Of a stretch of 64,000 nt of DNA, positions 1 to 12,661 are shown in pieces. The position numbers were made by a program, and so were the translations under genes. The stretch's first letter is position 1; each line of letters begins with the position of its first letter. Origin of the DNA: Trametopsis cervina (Eukaryota; Basidiomycota; Agaricomycetes; Polyporales; Irpicaceae). The stretch is taken from assembly GCA_022385755.1 (NCBI GenBank), contig MU278362.1:202251-266250 (forward strand), read 5' to 3'. A model generated the notes under the pieces. That model was not told the DNA's origin, made no database searches, and worked only from the letters and a program-made list of their open reading frames with translations.

Positions 1-2036
1 CTCCGGTAGCGTCATGTCAAACGTCAGCACGAGCCGAGCTAGAACGTGACGCATCTCCTGAACAGCAAATTTTTTGGCGACACAGACGTATGGGCCTGGA
101 AAAAAGTAGGATTGGTCGGCAAGGTGAGATTTCAGAAAGCTAAAACCATTACCGGAAGAAAAGGGAGTCATGGCCGATTTGTTTGTAACATATTTTGAGC
201 CCTCGTTATTATCCAGCCACCTCTGGGGATCGAACGTCTACAGTGGAACCATGGCGTCAGATGACCGTCTTCGATTCCGTACCACAAGGACATACCAGCG
301 GGTGAGGATAAAAGTTCTCTTCAGCGACTTGCTGAGAGTACGCGGCCAGAGCAACTACGGTCCCACCTGGGATATTCTTACCATCAATGACAGTACCTTG
401 AGGTGGGACGATACGAGGGACGTAGAAAGGTGTCCCTAGACGTAGAGCTTCATTGATGACAGCACCGAGATACTCAATTGACTCAAGCTTCGTGTCTTCA
501 ATGGGAATTGTATGATCGTGAAAGACCTTGTCAAGCTCGGTCTGGAGGGTCTTGTATACCACGGGATTCGATAGTAGATAGAACAACGCGATAGTCAGGG
601 TTGACGCAGTATTGTCAGAGCCTAGTCGAATTCGCTAGTCAGCACTGAAACAGACCTTCTGGAGTGGAGGTATAACCTGCCGGAATTGCTTGAACTGCTT
701 CAAGCTCAAGGTCGCGTAGCGGAACCTTCTCTCCAGTACGAGGATTTGCGTCCAGCTTCGTTTCCTTTAAGCAGACTGCTCCCGGTACAAGTGAAAATAC
801 GCACTAAGTAGGATGACAGATCGCGAATGGATACGTCGTGCGCCATGACCCGATTGTTCATCATTGCCGCAGCGTATCGTTCTGCACGGTGCAGAAGTTC
901 ACTACCCGGTAGGTACCATAATATTTCCATGAGCCAAGGAGCTTGACCAATGCTTCACGGAGCGTTATTTAGTGCACAACAGAAAGCAAAACAGATGTAC
1001 TCACCAGTCGTACAATGCGGTGGCCAATTTACCACTACTAATAATATCTTCGGGGTCGGCGTTGTTCATCAGTTCCTAGAAAGGTGCGTGAGAGGCTGAT
1101 AAATCCGCAGTGCACTTCACCAACCAGCTTATTACTTCCACCAAATATCATTTCGCCCTTTTCTAAGTCTTTAGCGAGTAGCCTGAGAATTTTGAAAGAA
1201 AAAAGTCATACCATGAAATCATATGAGAAGTGAGCAATGCAAAGCACAAGATCTACAACGCCATTGGAGTCTGTACGATTTTCTATGCATTCTGTGAGCT
1301 GCAACGCTCTTCGTTCTAGAGGAGGGAAGAAATGCTGGACGCTGGCAAAACCTTAGTACCAACCATCAGTCATATGCGGTGAGAGACTCACGCAGTCGAT
1401 GCAAACGCGCTCGCCCAGATCCGTTTACGCTTTGAATGGTCCTCCTTACGTTGCTTGAAAAATAAGGAGACAGCTTTTTTGTGACCTGGCACAAGATATG
1501 AGTCGTCCTTTAGCATGTGATGCCTTGCACCGTAAAGTACTGGAGCCGCCGTATACGAGTTGATGGAGAGTTTATTGGGTCCTTTAGGGGAAAACCGTTC
1601 GATAAATCAAGGCCGTTCGTATTCATTGTGTAGAATGCGACTGACCGATACGCACGAACTTTCCGTACTTCTTATGCAGCTCATGGAGCACGAGATGGCG
1701 CCTTCCGCTAGACGAGACAATTGCGAGGGCGAGGCTACTTACACGCCAAAGAATGGGCCCAGGATAAGCAGCCAAGGGATGCCATGGTGAGAGCCTGTAG
1801 GCGACAGTAGCAGTAGTAAGGGAGAATAGATAACTTTCGACGACTTTGACAGTGAAAGTCAAGGCGTTAGGGATAGCTGCGTAGCCGACAGCCAGATATA
1901 AAATGAGCACGGCGGCAGCAAAGCCCAAGAGTGCATAATCCCCGGGGACCGTGTGCTGGTTGAGCACCTTCCAGGAGAGCTGACGACATCCGTAGTCAGC
2001 GTTGGGCCGCCAACACAGAAAGGAGCAGAGATGCAT
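1..2036 (-). CDS. Cytochrome P450 (copy 1), 3' end beyond the window
   Basis: Membrane-anchored haem monooxygenase. The N-terminal exon (about 2036-1640) has a hydrophobic anchor and then YRLSPWHPLAAYPGP, the proline-rich hinge. The next exon (about 1600-1390) carries RKRIWASAF, the helix-C W..AF motif. The exon at 586-257 has the K-helix ExxR (EALRLGTPF). At about 115-60 the haem ligand loop reads GPYVCVAKKFA after an intron that splits the Phe-Ser-x-Gly / Gly-Pro junction. The Arg and second Gly of the textbook F-x-x-G-x-R-x-C-x-G loop are absent, as in copy 2. At least seven short introns. The C-terminus lies left of base 1. The start is uncertain: the Met at 2036 is the best in-frame one, but copy 2 has an intron just before the equivalent Ser-Trp, so an upstream mini-exon is possible. 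Clear paralogue of the P450 at 7246-9498. Confidence 0.85.
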
Positions 2037-3638
2037 ACTACACCTGCTAGACTTGCACAGAAAAGCGGATTCGAGAAGGCCTGAGCAGTACAAAACATTT
2101 GTGGGGTTGGGCAGCTGAGCTTTGCATGGCGGGCACAACTTCGGACAGGTACTCTGCCATTTAACTCCTACATCTTCCTCGCGCTGCGCTGGTTTGTAAG
2201 CTTACTGGATGAGGGTAGCTGGACATCTAGGGTGCTATTTGTGACACACCTGCAAAGTGCTATGCGGCGTCTGCATCCATTGTGTGAAAGGTCGGCGAAT
2301 GTCCTATCCAGGCCTGTAGCTCCGGAGTCCGCATTCGCAGGTATGACCTCGTATATTGTGTGACACTCTAGGGAGTGAGTCGTAGTTGACTTACTTGAGC
2401 ACGGTATAATTAGAAGTATTGAGACACTTGGACGTCTTGAGATCTGATCGTAAACAGAGAAGTGTGAGGGAGAATGGAGCCACCGGCAGCGATTGACTGT
2501 CTGTAAAGTTGCATCTTGCGCCCAAGGAAGCTACAGTGCTTGATTTCATTGTGGTGAGGCAGAGAAGCTGACCGGGCTTGCACACCGCCATGGTATTTGT
2601 TTATCAAGGATGCGGAGTTTGGATGGTAAAGCAGTTAGTGAGTCCGATATGTCTGAATCGGCAGAGATGAGTCAACAGCTTGCGAGGCATTCAAATCAGA
2701 GCACGTTGGTATGGGGTTCAAGGAAGGGAAGACAAGGTTTTATTTGGAGTCTCCACAATCATCGGCGGGCTAGGTCGCTCTTGTTCCGAACAAAGAGATA
2801 TCTGAGTATCCTGTGATTCCTAGTAGTGAGGGGAGCCGATACGAGTGTGAGGTAATCTGTATCATTCACCTTTTGCATGGTGTTGTGTGCTCTCACGTCT
2901 ACCTGGTGATATCCCGATGTTCGCACTGGAGGTATCAGATTTCCGGTCTGTGACGCCAGAACGTGCCAAGTTCCCATTTCCGCGTCAAGGTACCTATGAA
3001 TATGAGATGACGAGATGCGTATTTACCAACCAACAGCCACTCCGTTCACACGACTATGTCATTATTCCCAGTGCTACAAATCACATGTGAGTGCAGCCGA
3101 CGCGGTGATGTTACTGTTATAGTTGTAGCTCTTGCGATCAGATTGGCACAGATGCGTGCAACAAACGAGGGAGTTTTGCCGCAAACGGGTGGCCTCGCAA
3201 GCAATGGGTTGGTGTACACTGCTTGTATCAGTTGTGTTGGAAACATATTGTAAATCATATTGTCAATACCTTCGATGCTGTGGCAATTCTTTCGAAAGTC
3301 AGTCTGCTATATTGCAGTTAAGACAGTACTTCCCGGCTCCATTATTGGGTTCATTCCATCAGGTTCGTCGACTGTATCATGATGTTCAAGAGGTTCAGCA
3401 CTTGATGGCAGCCCGCCCACATGCATATTCCACTGACCCTGAGTAATGCTTTGCCATGTGCAGTAAGTATTTCTCAAGTTCACTCGGCCGCATTCTCCTG
3501 TCTAGCTGGTTTGGTCGCTGTGTTTGAAGGAGTATCTGATGGTGGCAGACAATGATGCGCTTTTTGAGTAGCTCAAGATCTAGGGTTATAAGAGTAGTCA
3601 GCGAGCTTGAACTGTGTACTACGTCCTGCAAACCTTCA
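2037..3638. other. Intergenic region between divergent P450 copy 1 and the methyltransferase gene
   Basis: No gene recognised on either strand. The open frames here are short, overlap each other and show no family motif or consistent splice structure. It must hold the promoters of both flanking genes. Confidence 0.4.
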
Positions 3639-4417
3639 ATGGCGTACCAGCCCCTGCTCAAGATCATCGCCCTAGTGGCCGTCGCTGTAGCCTACTATTA
3701 CAGCACCACGCCCCCCACTCCTCCTCCAGCCCCGCACGAGAAAGTAACGTCAGGCCAGGCGAGGCTCTTTGAGTATATGATACCCATCCTGCGTGTGGTA
3801 ACAGGAGTAAGCCTCTCCTTAATTCTTGTTGTTTCATGTCTGAAGATATGCTTCAGGTCCTATTAGGAATGAGCATTGCAAGCGAGATAGCCATCATTGC
3901 AACGCTGGCTTACCCTGATGCTGTTTCGCTCTCACCCGAGGTCTACCAGTCTCTCTGCCCCCGAAACTCGCACGACATTGTAGGCCTACAATCCGTATCT
4001 TCTGTCTTCACGCTGGGAGCGCTGCTCGCCATCTCAGGCGGTGCTCTTCGGGTATGGTGCTACAGGGTTCTTGGCAGTCTCTTCACGTATGAAGTCACAC
4101 TGCGCCCAGCACATACTCTTGTAAGACAAGCACCCTACAATACTGTTCGACACCCAAGCTACACCGCTCTGATTTTGCAAGCAATCGGCACTATAGCCGT
4201 GCTTTTTTCTCCGGGTGCATGGAGCCGAGAGTGCGGCATCATGCATACAAAAGCAGGCCCATTTGTCATCCTATGGCCAATGGGGGTAGCGTACACCTGT
4301 GTGTCCGTCTGGAGGAGGGGTGCACTCGAAGATGATCTGCTGCGGAAACGGTTTGGGTCTGTTTGGGAGGAATATGCTCGCGAAGTCCCTTGGAAGTTTT
4401 TCCCGTGGATTGCCTAA
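3639..4417 (+). CDS. Isoprenylcysteine carboxyl methyltransferase (ICMT)-like membrane protein
   Basis: Two exons, 3639-3806 and 3857-4417, joined in phase 0 across a 50-bp GT..AG intron, give 242 residues, normal for the family. Multi-spanning ER-type protein: an N-terminal hydrophobic segment, more spans in the middle, then the catalytic end. Motifs: RPAHTLVRQAPYNTVRHPSY (SAM-binding NxxRHPxY) and the C-terminal R-x3-E-D-x2-L-x3-FG-x2-W-x2-Y-x4-P signature (RRGALEDDLLRKRFGSVWEEY). Known ICMTs methylate prenylated C-terminal cysteines using SAM; fungi also have many divergent ICMT/PEMT-fold paralogues of unknown substrate, and the position beside P450s hints at small-molecule methylation. 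It is transcribed away from P450 copy 1 and toward the oxidoreductase. The Met at 3639 is chosen because a hydrophobic segment follows at once. Confidence 0.85.
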
Positions 4418-5308
4418 CCAGTCGATGTACGGCTCATGTAAATACGCGCCACCCAGTGTCGTAGGCAGACATCTTGGTTACCATAGTCGTATAAGCTCGT
4501 ATTCACTGGCTGTGACATGTAACAAAATTCGAATATTGAGTTCATAGATTGGAAATGCTATATAGGGTGTGCCATAAGTGCGAGTGAATGACATGATACT
4601 GACGGTGCCGCTGCGGCAAAATCACCTTTGGCACTATACTACACTTGTCAACCAGTCCCCGTCGTTCTGAAAAGCCGCAGATCAGGGTTCCATACATCAG
4701 AAATGTGCCGATGGAAGGGAAGAAAGCACAGACGTGCGCTGGCAACACCGATTTCCCTCATGCGTTCGTCTGACACCCTCTATTGGCTGCGGGTGAACAT
4801 CTACTTGTAGCTTTAGCTGGTTGCGTGAGATACATTCTTGATCACGGAGTTGATCTTCGCCGTGCGAGTCGTGGTATGGGCGTGGAGCAGCCGTGAAACG
4901 CGTGTGGGCCGATGAACAGAAACAAGGGCTTTCTACGGAACATCTGCGCGGCAAGGGCTGCTCATCACAGAACAAACACCGGAATTATCAATTTAGTATC
5001 TGACAAAGAACGAAATATAAAGCACTCACGTTGCCAGGCTCTCAATCAAATGGCCACTGATACGATTTGATGTGATTCCGTTATAATGGAGGTACTGTTC
5101 GGACCGTTAGTGCAGCTAATCAAATTGTAAGTGTTATCAGACACGTATTTGTAGAACACAACGAGTACGCAGCGCGCACAGTCACAGAGACGACGGTAAA
5201 AGATGAATCTGAGCGGAATCTAAAGGCTTATAGGAGGATCGCGGGCGCACGGGGAGTCCTGACTAAAAACAGAGCAGGTTATATCAGCGACGACTGGCGT
5301 CGGGGACT
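4418..5308. other. Intergenic region between convergent genes
   Basis: Between the stops of the ICMT-like gene and the Gfo/Idh/MocA gene. Only short random-looking frames; nothing recognised. Confidence 0.4.
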
Positions 5309-6675
5309 TCAACGCACCTTTTTATAAATCTGCTCAATCAACTCCATTTGCGTGATGGAGTCTTCAGCCGACCTCCACGCATGTGGCGTGCGACCTTGTA
5401 GCTGGTTGACAAACGCTTCCAGTTGGTATCGATACCTATGTAGGCGCACGCGCAGCAAACAAGCGATGTTAACAATGAAACGATAGAAAGAGCAGCTCTA
5501 GCACTTACGACGACCACCACGACTGGCCTAACCCAGACTTGAACACATACGCCTTCTCGACACGTGCCTTGCCATTCTTCGGTGTGACCTTGATCTTGTG
5601 GTACAGATGTGGCAGAGTCAGCCCGTAGTGGTATATCTCCCCGCCCTCGAGCTTGATCGTCATTGAGTTCCCGAGCATTTGCGGAATTAACCCAAATGGT
5701 CCCCATCCTGGTGCTTGCATATCGACGAGCGAGCTAGCGGAAATCGAGGACGGGAACGAGTATGTAACCGCCATCTGGCGGTCTGTCTGATCGTCCCGAA
5801 CGTGTTTTACGGCTTTAGCAGAGACTATCTCAACTGGGTTGGATGATGTGATGTACCGAATTGAGTCGAGGGTATAAACTGGGTAGTCCACTCTGTCAGC
5901 TATGGTTCTGAATTTTGCATGTTGCGCTTACCGCCAAGGTCCATGGTAGCCCCTCCACCAAGTTTGAATACTTCGCGGATATCATTCTTTGGGATCATGC
6001 CACTGGGAACACAAAATTCGGTGTGAACGCTCTTGATTTTTCCAAGTTCGCCGCTGTCAACTATTTCCTTTACTCGTTGAATAGCCGGATGAAGGCTGTA
6101 GTCGCGGTGTCAGTAAACACAGGCAGATATTGCAAAGAGGTGATGCGCACGTATATGCGTAGGCCTCCATCAGGATCAGTCCTTTTGCCGCTGCAAGATC
6201 GAACAAGACTCGGGCCTCTGCCGCGGTGTCTGCACAGGGCTTCTCCAAAAGCACATGTTTGCCTGCATTGAGAGCGCGAACGGTCCACTCGAAATGAAGG
6301 CTATTAGGGAGCTAAGGACAGCGCGAAACTTAGCATTACAAGCAATTCACGCATATAGTGTACACACCGCGTTGTATATAACGTCAATCGACGCGTCATC
6401 CAAGAGACCTAGAAAACGCCATAAGTTGGTGCAAATGTGCTGGGAGCAAAGCGGTGACTTTGGTATGCATTGGGTCCGGCGTAAATGCCCGGAATCGAGT
6501 GTTGCTTCGCGTACTGTTCTGCTCTGCTCCGTTCGCGAGATGCTACTGCGGTCACAATGACTCCTGGGTGGCTCTTTCCAGGGTTGATGACAGCGTTTAC
6601 CGCGATCCTAGACGCGCCAAGCAACCCAAAGCGCAAGGCGTTTTGGTCTTTAGCTACCGACGGAGGATTCGCCAT
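5309..6675 (-). CDS. Gfo/Idh/MocA-family NAD(P)-dependent oxidoreductase (dihydrodiol/D-xylose dehydrogenase type)
   Basis: Cytosolic-type dehydrogenase. The first exon starts at 6675 and has the Rossmann motif [10 protein letters not shown] (GxxGxxxxA) and [16 protein letters not shown]. Downstream exons give [17 protein letters not shown], the catalytic-Lys motif LLEKPC (about 6250), then [26 protein letters not shown] (about 5945-5930) and a beta-rich C-terminal domain (5891-5505). The last exon ends [17 protein letters not shown] plus two residues at 5309. At least four short introns. Relatives oxidise trans-dihydrodiols or D-xylose with NADP. Motifs are complete, so it looks functional. 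It lies between two P450s and could oxidise a P450 product; that is inference from position. Confidence 0.85.
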
Positions 6676-7245
6676 CTGCGGATGCGGACGCCAACGTTAT
6701 ACCCGAGCACCATGCATATCGACAGGCGAGGCCACATACCGTCATGTTGCGCTTGAGAAATCCTATGAAGCCGGCCATGGTGAGCTACACAAGGGGTGGG
6801 AATGTCGCAGGCGAGAGGAATATCTGGGGCGGGTCGCAGTGTACAAGGAACTGAAGACTGTGCAGCCTCATAACGCGTGCTACAGCTGTGCGAAAACCGG
6901 CCTTCCCGTCTGAGCAGCTTCTCAGCGTCATGCAGGCTTTCAGCTGCGCTGCTTACGAATTGCCTGCGATCATCTTCCATGATAAGAAGAACCGCTTGCA
7001 CGGACCAGTGGCAAGAAGCTTGACAATTTGAGTGAGTATCAGAAAGTGGCTGTAGTATCAGTAGCTCTTGGTGACACGACTGTTGACAGACTGGGAGAGC
7101 GAGGGAGAGCGAGCGTGCCGGCCGCGGCAGCACCTCAACGCCACACTGCTCCGCTTCGGGAGTTACCGTTGTTGCAGACAGGCAATTACATTACAACAAA
7201 GGTGTGGCCTCACACAAAATACATCAATCATGAGTAGCTATTCAG
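6676..7245. other. Intergenic region, upstream of the oxidoreductase and downstream of P450 copy 2
   Basis: No recognisable gene. It holds the oxidoreductase promoter and the 3' flank of P450 copy 2. Confidence 0.35.
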
Positions 7246-9498
7246 CTAGTATGCATCTATGGGAGTCTTCATTCCCGCGCGTCTGGTAACCTTTACCATC
7301 AGCGGTTTGTCGAGCAGAGTGGTCCGCATGTTGCGCAGGCCTCCATAGAACTCATCCACGTCAAAGCCCGGAGCTAGCGCGATATCAAAAGTCAAAACAA
7401 GGCGCGACAAGCACAGCCGCATTTCCTGCATCGCAAATGTCTTCGCAATGCACATATCTGGACCTGATATCAGGGAAGAATTGAATCGCATGACTGTTAG
7501 GGTCGGTCACTTCACATCGTTGGAACAGCCTACCAGTCGAGAAGGAAAACAGCGCAGCTTTGTTTGTGATAGAACCAGGTCCAAGGCCGCCGGGGAGCCA
7601 TCGTTCCGCGCGAAATTTCTGATCGGGCATGAGCGTAAAGGGGCCCATTAGCTTGCGAGTTCGTGTAGTGAAACGCGGATCACGCACCAATGGGTCTGGG
7701 AAGAAATTCTCTTCAGCGACTTGTTGTGAGTATGCTGCGAGGGCCACCATCGTTCCGCCTGGTACTGCTTGCCCTTCGATAATAGCGCCTTCTTCAGGGG
7801 TAACCCGAGGCAAGAAGTACGGCGAAGCAAGACGGAGGGCTTCTGTGAGTACGGCGTCGAGCAGCGGAATCGAGGCAAGCGTTTTCTTGTCAAGGGGGGC
7901 AAGCGGATCCGGAAATGCCTTGTCGAGCGCGGCCTGTAAAGCCTGATACGTGCTAGGGCTAGAAAGCATGCCCCATACTGCAAACCCCAATGTAGTTCCA
8001 GTATTGTCGGACCCTATAAATAGCTCATTACGCGATGAAACTCAGTCGATCCGAAATTGTTCACGGACCTCCTTGAATTGCGACGAGTGCGTCCAGTTGC
8101 AGATCTGCAAGAGGGATTTGTTGTCCCGTCCGAGGATGTCCATCGAGCTAAGCAATGTAGACAGCTATGTTTAGGAATATTGTCAATTTAGGGACGCTAC
8201 CTACGAGATAAGAAGTAAGATCTCGTATTTTGACCGCCCCAGCTTGGACGCGAGTACGCATCATGTCCTCGGCAATTTCCAAAAGACGATGCATGGAACG
8301 ACCTGCTGGAATGTGCCACATGATGTCCATTAGCCACAGTGCGTGCCCAAAGCTGTGTAGAGAACGTTGAGCCGGAATCCGTACAGACGAGAAGCGATGT
8401 ACCTGTCATGTATTATTGTAGCTTTTTTGCCGCCCATTACCAGCTCGTGTGGGTCGCCATTCCTCATCAGTTCCTGCAATACGTCAGTGACGTCAGGTCA
8501 GTGCAATTTCGACACGGTAAGGAACGCTGATCGAGATGCGCACCAGTTCGTTGCTACCACCAAATACCATTTCCCCCTGATGCAAGAGGGCATTAAACTC
8601 GGTGATCACAGTATAAGACAACGACACATACCATGAAATCGTAGGACCAATGGCAGAGGCATTCTAGCAGATCCACGATGCCGTCTGCATCCGAACGCTC
8701 TTCTATACAGTCCGTGAGCTGCCACGTCCGACGCTCCAACGGTGGGAAGAAGTTATCCAGTCTGTTAATGCAGACAATGAGCATTTTGTTAAAACCATTT
8801 GTCTCATGAGATATGATCGTACGCGGCGGGGGTAAATGCTTGCGCCCAGGTCTGTTTCCGAGTAGCATGTTCCTGTCGTGTATGCTGGAAGAAAAGGGAC
8901 ATCGCGCTGAGTTGGCCAGGTGTCTTGTACGAATGACCCTTCATCATGGCGTTGGGAGACCCATAGATTGCATCGAAAGCACCCAAGGCGTTGAACGATA
9001 GTGCATTAGGAGCTGGATGAAAACATAATTAGGAGAGTGCGATAGCGATAGTTGGCGCAGAGGGACCTACCAATGCGAACAAACCTCCCGTATTTCTTGT
9101 GAAGAGCGTCGATAACCAAGTGGCGACGCCCACCATATGATACGAAAACTAGGGGCAGGCTGCTGACGCGCCACCAGAGAGGCCCAGGATACTTAGCAAG
9201 AGGGTGAAAAGGCGACAAGCGGTAGCTGACTGTGGCAAGTGAAAGCGTGAGCACATAATATCCTACTATTTCCAAGGTGATCTTGAGGGCCGGTTCTGCG
9301 TAATAAGTCCTGATCTGATAGTATAACAGGGCGGGGGCGACGATGACGATCAGCAGCCCGTATTCACCACGAATGGAATGACGGTTGAGAACAACCCAGG
9401 AGGCCTGTAGGCCTGAATTTAGCAAATTAGCACGAAGGTCATGGTAATGTACTCACAAAGCCCGCCAGTGCTGAGGCCACATGCAGCGAATGGAACAT
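7246..9498 (-). CDS. Cytochrome P450 (copy 2), complete
   Basis: Complete paralogue of the P450 at the window edge. The short first exon at 9498-9457 (MFHSLHVASALAGF) splices in phase 0 to 9404. A membrane anchor follows, then YRLSPFHPLAKYPGP. Helix-C RKQTWAQAF lies near 8840. The I-helix oxygen-binding segment reads GSDNTGTTLGF (about 8015-7980), K-helix EALRLASPYF (about 7815), FRAERWLPGG (about 7610), and the haem loop STGPDMCIAKTFAMQEMR is split by an intron ending near 7478. The haem loop lacks the usual Arg two residues before Cys. About eight introns of 50-70 bp. The stop is at 7246. All key residues are present, so it is probably an active monooxygenase; the substrate is unknown. Both copies have the intron at the same place in the haem loop, showing tandem duplication. 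Confidence 0.88.
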
Positions 9499-10396
9499 CG
9501 GTATGCAACTTAGCGGAGAGATGAGCGAAGCTGAGGGAGGCTTTGTGCATGCTTTAAGCCTTGAGCATCATCACCACAATTGGCCGGCACAGAATTCATA
9601 TCTCTGCAGCCGGTACTGTACCATTTAGATGCTTCAACAGAATGTCATGGTGGCTCACTCGAATTCCCGGCGCTGTTTGTTCGTTCAGCATGCGATATGT
9701 GGCGACTGGTTCGTGGGCGCTACGTACGTAATCGTCCCGGTTCTGTTATGGAAATGAGAACGCCCACTCAGGCTTCAGCTTCGATCTTCATCATCACAGA
9801 GCTTCCGGTCGTGACATGCTACTGCCAGCGTCGCAGAGCCGTGGGAGGCATGTAAAGATGCTGAAACCTGATCATAGGGTCTTATCTGTGTGTTTTGTTT
9901 GTAAACAGATTTGATACATGCTCACATACACAGGCGACTGTTACATGTTGTTATCATAACACTTCACTTCAGGCCTCGTCACTGCGCAGTGTTGTATCTG
10001 ATCCAACCCTAGCGAATAGCATCGTCCATCCTCACTGGCGTGGGGACGCGAAGCCAATCCTTAGAAAGAACAGGATGCGAGAATGCCCTCGATAGAGTCG
10101 GACCCCTGGTCGGAACTATTTGGACCGACTAGCTGGAGAGCGCGGATCCCAGTATGTTCGATCTTTTCGACTTACAGCATACCCCTATTGACTATTAATT
10201 CTACCTTGTCACAAGTCACAAGCAACCAGGTCGCTTACACGAGAATGCCATCTTCGTTCCATTCCCATCTGACGCTGCCTTTTCGGTATCATACATACCA
10301 CAATGCAGTGGCGCATGCCCTTCGCGCGCACCTAGCCTAGCTTTCACCGCTCTACGATACTCATACTGCCGTCCGAGCACTGTCCAAGTGGTCAAC
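9499..10396. other. Divergent promoter region, P450 copy 2 / MFS transporter
   Basis: About 900 bp between two divergently transcribed genes. No coding signature seen. Confidence 0.35.
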
Positions 10397-12661
10397 ATGG
10401 CGACTTCGGGCACGCATGCCACAGAATCGAGCCTCATTCAACTTCCCGCTGCTAACAAGAACGAAAAGTAAGTCTAGCTGTTTCCCGGTACAAAAATGGT
10501 AGCTCAGCCATTGTATCATAGGTCGCCAGAGAAGGCTGAGGTCATCTCTAACCAACCCGCCTTTCAATGGAGCAAACTCGGCCTCAGTTTCTGGATGATT
10601 GTCATCGCTAACTTGACCTGCGATTTTCTATCTGCATTTGACATGGTAAGCATCCAGACTAAACGGATGCTGTGTAACTTATAAGCCTCAAATCGTTTCC
10701 AGACGGCCATTTCAACCGCCCTTCCCACTATTGTTCAAGACCTTGGCGGCCAGGACTTCATTTGGGCGGGAAGTGCCTACTCTCTCGCAGGGACGGCCGT
10801 GATTCCGATGTGCGGTAGTCTAGTACCCGTATTTGGCAGAAAACCAATACTGCTCCTCTGTGTCGCTTTTTTCGCAGTCGGCTCAGCCCTTGCTGGTGCG
10901 ACTCAGAGTATGAACATGCTCATAGCTGCGCGAGGTGAGCGAGTGAACCGCACGGTGACACGCATACTGATGAACGTATCACAGCTATACAGGGCTTTGG
11001 TTCTGGTGGATGTCTCGCGGTTACCGAGATTATTTACGCTGACCTTGTCCCATTGCCTCAGCGAGGGATCATTCAGGGTATCACGGCTGTGTCAGTGAAC
11101 AATATCATCTCACCCGTACTATTTATTGACTACTGTCCGACAGCGTTTGGGCTTTTGCCTCGTAAGCATTATGTCCCTACTTGCTTTGTGATTTTGTGCT
11201 TACAACTTCTGCTAGAGCGATCGGACCTCTGGTAGGCGGAGCTTTGGCAAGTGCTGGTGCATGGCGATGGTTATTCTACCTCAATCTTCCCATTACCGCC
11301 GCTGCCGCCTGCCTGGAGTTGTTGTTCTTACCTAACAACGCCCCACAAGCCGCCTTTATGGTGAAGATGCGCAGACTGGACTGGGTGTGAGTACCATGAC
11401 ACGCAGGACCCTACGCGAGTTGGCACGATTCTGACTAAACTGCTTAGTGGCAGCGCTGTCGTTGTCGGCGGATCAGCATCGTTCATCTTGGCTTTGACAT
11501 GGGGAGGCCAACGCTTCCCTTGGCAATCAGCGCAGGTGTTGGTGCCTCTTGTGGTTGGAGCCGTTGCACTCTGCGCGTTCTTGTTCATCGAGAAATTCCT
11601 AGTTACGGAGCCTATCGTAAGGTATTTACATTCCGTCCACATTACACGCTAAGTTCAATCTTTAGATCCCCTGGTCCATTGTCACCAACCGCACATCGTT
11701 CAGCGGGTGAGTGGGCCTATAGAGGCTCTACCCCGGCGAGAACATCCCCTTTCTTACTCTCACATCGCGACAGTTACCTAGGTACCGCTGTGCATGGGAT
11801 AGCCTCCTTCGCTACACTCTGTGGGTTACTTGCGATTCACGTTGAGCAAGAAATTGTGCCGCTCATCTCTCAACTCTAGACTACCTCCCCGTTTACTTCC
11901 AAGCTGTCAAAGGGGCTTCTCCTATTCGATCTGGCGTTGAACTCCTTGGCTTGACTATGTTTGTCACTCCGGCAGCCATGGTATGCGGAGCTACGGTCCA
12001 AATCTGCCGAGTCTATCGCCCGCAAAACTACCTGGGATGGGCCCTAACTATCGCAGGGTTTGGCATTCTCTCGATTCTCGACGTTTCCAGCAGTAAGGCG
12101 CAGTACATCTGCTGCCAGATTGTCATTGGAATCGGATTGGGTATTGTGTGGATCTCGACGCAGTTCCCAATTCTTGCCCCTCTACCGTTCTCGAATAATG
12201 CGCAGGCCCTAGCATTCTTCACATTCGTGAGGAGCTTTTCACAGGTAAGCTCGTCCTATTTTTGCCTACTTATAGCAGGGAGAGGCTGATACCTTCCATG
12301 TTGCCGCGACCATCAGACTCTGGGCGTCGCGATTGGGGGTACGATCCTTCAGAACTCCCTGCAACACAAGCTCCCGCCATCGTTCCTGTCCAGCCTTCCG
12401 TCGGGAGTATCTGTAGCATATTCATCTATTCCAGTAATTCAATCCCTGCCCAAACCAATACAGACGCAAGTGCGTATCGCATTTTCAGACAGCATGAAAG
12501 TGCTATGGTACACAATGATCGGGATATCGGGAGTGGGACTGGCAACGGTGTTGCTGATGAAGGAAGTACCTATGCGCACGGACGTCGACGAACAATGGGG
12601 GTTGGAAAACCAAACGCAAGGGGTAGACGGCAGTGCAGACCAGTCGACAGTTCAAGTATAA
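10397..12661 (+). CDS. Major facilitator superfamily transporter, DHA2-like (14-TM drug:H+ antiporter type)
   Basis: Plasma-membrane-type exporter. It begins MATSGTHATESS, a hydrophilic N-terminus. TM1 WMIVIANLTCDFLSAFDM is followed across an intron by the conserved TAISTALPTIVQDLGG. IWAGSAYSLAGTAV and VFGRKPILLL (motif A) come next, then GSGGCLAV after another intron, and later IGPLVGGALASAGAWRWLFYLNLP (motif C-like region). Further spans run to VLWYTMIGISGVGLATVLL near 12510-12560, and an acidic tail ends at 12661. About eight short introns. Family members expel drugs or secondary metabolites by proton antiport. Divergent from P450 copy 2, so co-regulation is plausible. Some internal exon borders were not resolved, so a minor lesion cannot be excluded. 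Confidence 0.85.

Noticed and set aside
8478..8497. Second TGACGTCA-like palindrome
   Set aside because: Lies in a P450 copy 2 intron/exon area, not a promoter; treated as chance.
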